Shown here: positions 62,540 to 64,000 of the stretch, one piece after another
Position numbering within the stretch: the first letter of the stretch is position 1
Layout: each line of letters starts with the position of its first letter
Origin: Paulinella micropora
Lineage: Eukaryota > Cercozoa > Imbricatea > Euglyphida
Reading direction: 5' to 3'
DNA length: 64,000 bases
Assembly: GCA_009731375.1 (NCBI GenBank)
Contig: BJOX01000040.1
Coordinates: 339,373-403,372 of the forward strand
Notes under the pieces: model-generated
What the model was told of the DNA's origin: nothing
The model's input: the letters and a program-made list of their open reading frames with translations, nothing else
The model's database searches: none
Translations under genes and position numbers: made by a program

Positions 62540-62775
62540 TAGGAATCGTGTTCATGAAAGAAAAAACTAATTTAATGAAACCAGACAATCTTTTTTCTAG
62601 TATCCTGCCGAAGCCTTTGACAGAACCATGCCGAGAGCGGCATTTCAGCCAGCGCACTGCCACTGTCTGACGCACGGAAATCCAGCGTGCGCCTGCAACA
62701 CAAACACACACACAGGGCCCACCCCTAAGCCAGATATGCCCGGCGGACCGGGGGTTTTTATTAAAAGCATTTTTT
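62540..62775. repeat. D5 upstream block copy 2 plus conserved 3' block
   Basis: Positions 62540-62720 repeat 60186-60375. Positions 62727-62775 repeat the 59748-59800 block (AGCCAGATATGCCCGGCGGA then GGGGGTTTTTATTAAAAGC). Together they show a tandem unit of 3' block, D5 gene and upstream block. Confidence 0.75.
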
Positions 62776-62876
62776 TTGTACCTTGTAACCTGCCGAACAG
62801 CGCGGGCACGGCCGCCTGCTCTCGGTCCGCCACCATACTGCATAATCTCATCCAATGAATCACTCAGTGCTTCAAG

Positions 62877-63467
62877 TTACCTGTCTTCAGTCAGATCGAA
62901 ATGACCATGGTTGTATACTTGGTCACCCAACCTGCATTCGTGGCATGGCCCATATAGACCCTCTGTATAGTAAGATCTACCAGTGTCATTACAAGGAAGG
63001 CATTTCGGAGTACGCTCACATCGTTTAGGCTTCTTGTTCTTTCTCTTCTGCTGGTAGTTGCAGTTTCGTTTTCGGGGTTTGACTCGTTCGGCCCGTAGCT
63101 TCGTCCTAGCCTCCTCTGCCGCCAGCAGCTCCCTTTGCTTGCGCGCTTCCTTGGTTGGCCGGCATTCGTTGCATACTAACCTGTTTTCTGGGGAGCAGAG
63201 GGAGTATAAGAGGGTACACTGCTGATTTTCCGATTTTGCGGCAAGGCCGCGGCTGCGTGCCCAGCAGGGCGCCTCCGTCTCGGATGGCCCCTCACAACCC
63301 GCACCTACTTCTAGACACACAGCGCCCGGGNNNNNNNNNNGCAGACCCAGCAGGCGCGGATTGTTGGCCTTGGCCGCAATCACGTCTAGCTTGTCTTGCA
63401 GTCTTTGAAATGTCTCATTAGAATCCGCCAAGGCCAAGACCTTGTCTTCCGCGGGGTTGCTGCTCAT
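62877..63467 (-). CDS. Cys-rich zinc-binding-like protein
   Basis: I do not recognise the family. The ATG at 63467 (MSSNPAEDKVLALADSNE) opens a 196-residue frame that crosses a 10-N gap (63331-63340), so the frame near residue 45 is provisional. The first 35 residues form a helix. Cys motifs follow: LVCNECRPTKEARKQREL with a highly basic helical stretch, then CERTPKCLPCNDTGRSYY and GPCHECRLGDQVYNHGHF. C-x2-C pairs of this type normally bind zinc. The basic part suggests nucleic-acid binding, which is inference. A purine-rich region with a G run lies upstream. Confidence 0.55.
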   Translation of the reverse strand: MSSNPAEDKVLALADSNETFQRLQDKLDVIAAKANNPRLLGLXXXXPGAVCLEVGAGCEGPSETEAPCWARSRGLAAKSENQQCTLLYSLCSPENRLVCNECRPTKEARKQRELLAAEEARTKLRAERVKPRKRNCNYQQKRKNKKPKRCERTPKCLPCNDTGRSYYTEGLYGPCHECRLGDQVYNHGHFDLTEDR

Positions 63468-64000
63468 TTCTTATTTCGTCTTTGTGTTTCAATAGACCCT
63501 TCTCTTTCTTGGTGTCCATGGAGAGGAGAGCAGAGGGAAAAAAGGGGGAGGGGGGGGGGCAAAGGGAAGAAGGGGAGTATGTAAACGGGAGGGGGGAGGG
63601 AAGAGGGAGGNNNNNNNNNNGAAGTTCCTGCTGCTCCTATAACTAAACATTCGACAATCTTGGGGGTATCACTTTTTCCGAAATTTTCCATGAAGTATAT
63701 GGACTTTTTTGAAAACGTGTGGAAATGAAAGGAAATCAATTCACTGATTGCAGAACATATAAAAATAATATTAAAACATGTTTTTATTAATTGTAATACA
63801 CTTTAACTTCATCTTCAGAGGTGGGCAGGAACCGGTCCGACACGGTAATCTTTCTCCTTTTTCATAGTCCCGGCTACTATGAATCTATGATGATAACAAT
63901 GCCCAACATGCAGAATTTGCTTTTAAGTTTGTTTATCTTTGTTTACATTAAGCATTTTACTTTATTATGATAATAAACATTGCTTTTACCTACAATAAAT
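63468..64000. other. Purine-rich then AT-rich end without genes
   Basis: Positions 63520-63610 are a G/A-rich low-complexity tract ending at a 10-N gap. From 63621 the composition becomes strongly AT-rich (for example AACATATAAAAATAATATTA), unlike the GC-rich remainder. I see no open frame, RNA gene or repeat there. It could be host flank or a differently composed intergenic region joined across the gap. Confidence 0.6.

Overview
The window looks like DNA of a large double-stranded DNA virus, or a virus-derived insertion, in or associated with a microbial eukaryote (protist or alga). Evidence for the viral side: a herpes/pox-type primase (AEP fold with a UL52-type zinc finger), a helicase resembling the herpesvirus UL9/mimivirus origin-binding family, and a D5-like superfamily 3 helicase, all in long reading frames with no clear introns. 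Evidence for a eukaryotic setting: TATA boxes close to ATG codons, AATAAA/TTTATTAAA-type 3' ends, a MYND zinc finger, kelch repeats, EGF and discoidin-like domains, and signal peptides. No rRNA, tRNA, CRISPR array or bacterial operon structure is visible, and no capsid, terminase, packaging ATPase or DNA polymerase was recognised. Assignment to a named virus group or host is not possible from this sequence alone. The assembly is imperfect: six sized gaps, about ten 10-N joins, and many long G or C runs.

Layout. 1-7.2 kb: a large beta-solenoid/LRR-like protein with a tandemly repeated segment, then two unrecognised minus-strand genes. 7.4-17.1 kb: a module of an unknown family (called family X here), a kelch remnant, a second family X copy fused to a DUF1152-like domain, a short minus-strand gene and a giant BspA-like (DUF285) surface protein. 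17.2-25.5 kb: two copies of a two-pass membrane protein, a kinase-like gene with a remnant, a multi-pass membrane protein and an unknown gene, most of them interrupted. 25.7-33.8 kb: the replication island, primase, then an array of inverted boxes around AT-rich cores, then the origin-binding-type helicase. 34.2-36.8 kb: a MYND protein, an unknown protein and an interrupted secreted protein. 36.8-45.9 kb: a second copy of the 7.4-17.1 kb module, here with a full-length kelch gene. 46-59.8 kb: a tandem array of further BspA-like genes and remnants. 59.8-63.5 kb: a tandemly duplicated D5-like helicase unit and a Cys-rich protein. The last 380 bases are AT-rich and empty.

How the genes fit together. 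The primase, origin-binding-type helicase and D5-like helicase could form a replication set acting on the adjacent origin-like array, whose inverted-box/AT-core/inverted-box design recalls herpesvirus origins. The BspA-like genes share a promoter motif, a signal peptide and a conserved N-terminal domain but have different Ser-rich stalks and C-terminal adhesion modules, with broken fragments between them; this looks like a diversifying surface-protein family. Many genes are broken by single-base slips in homopolymers or by short tandem duplications, so part of the region is either decaying or carries sequencing errors.
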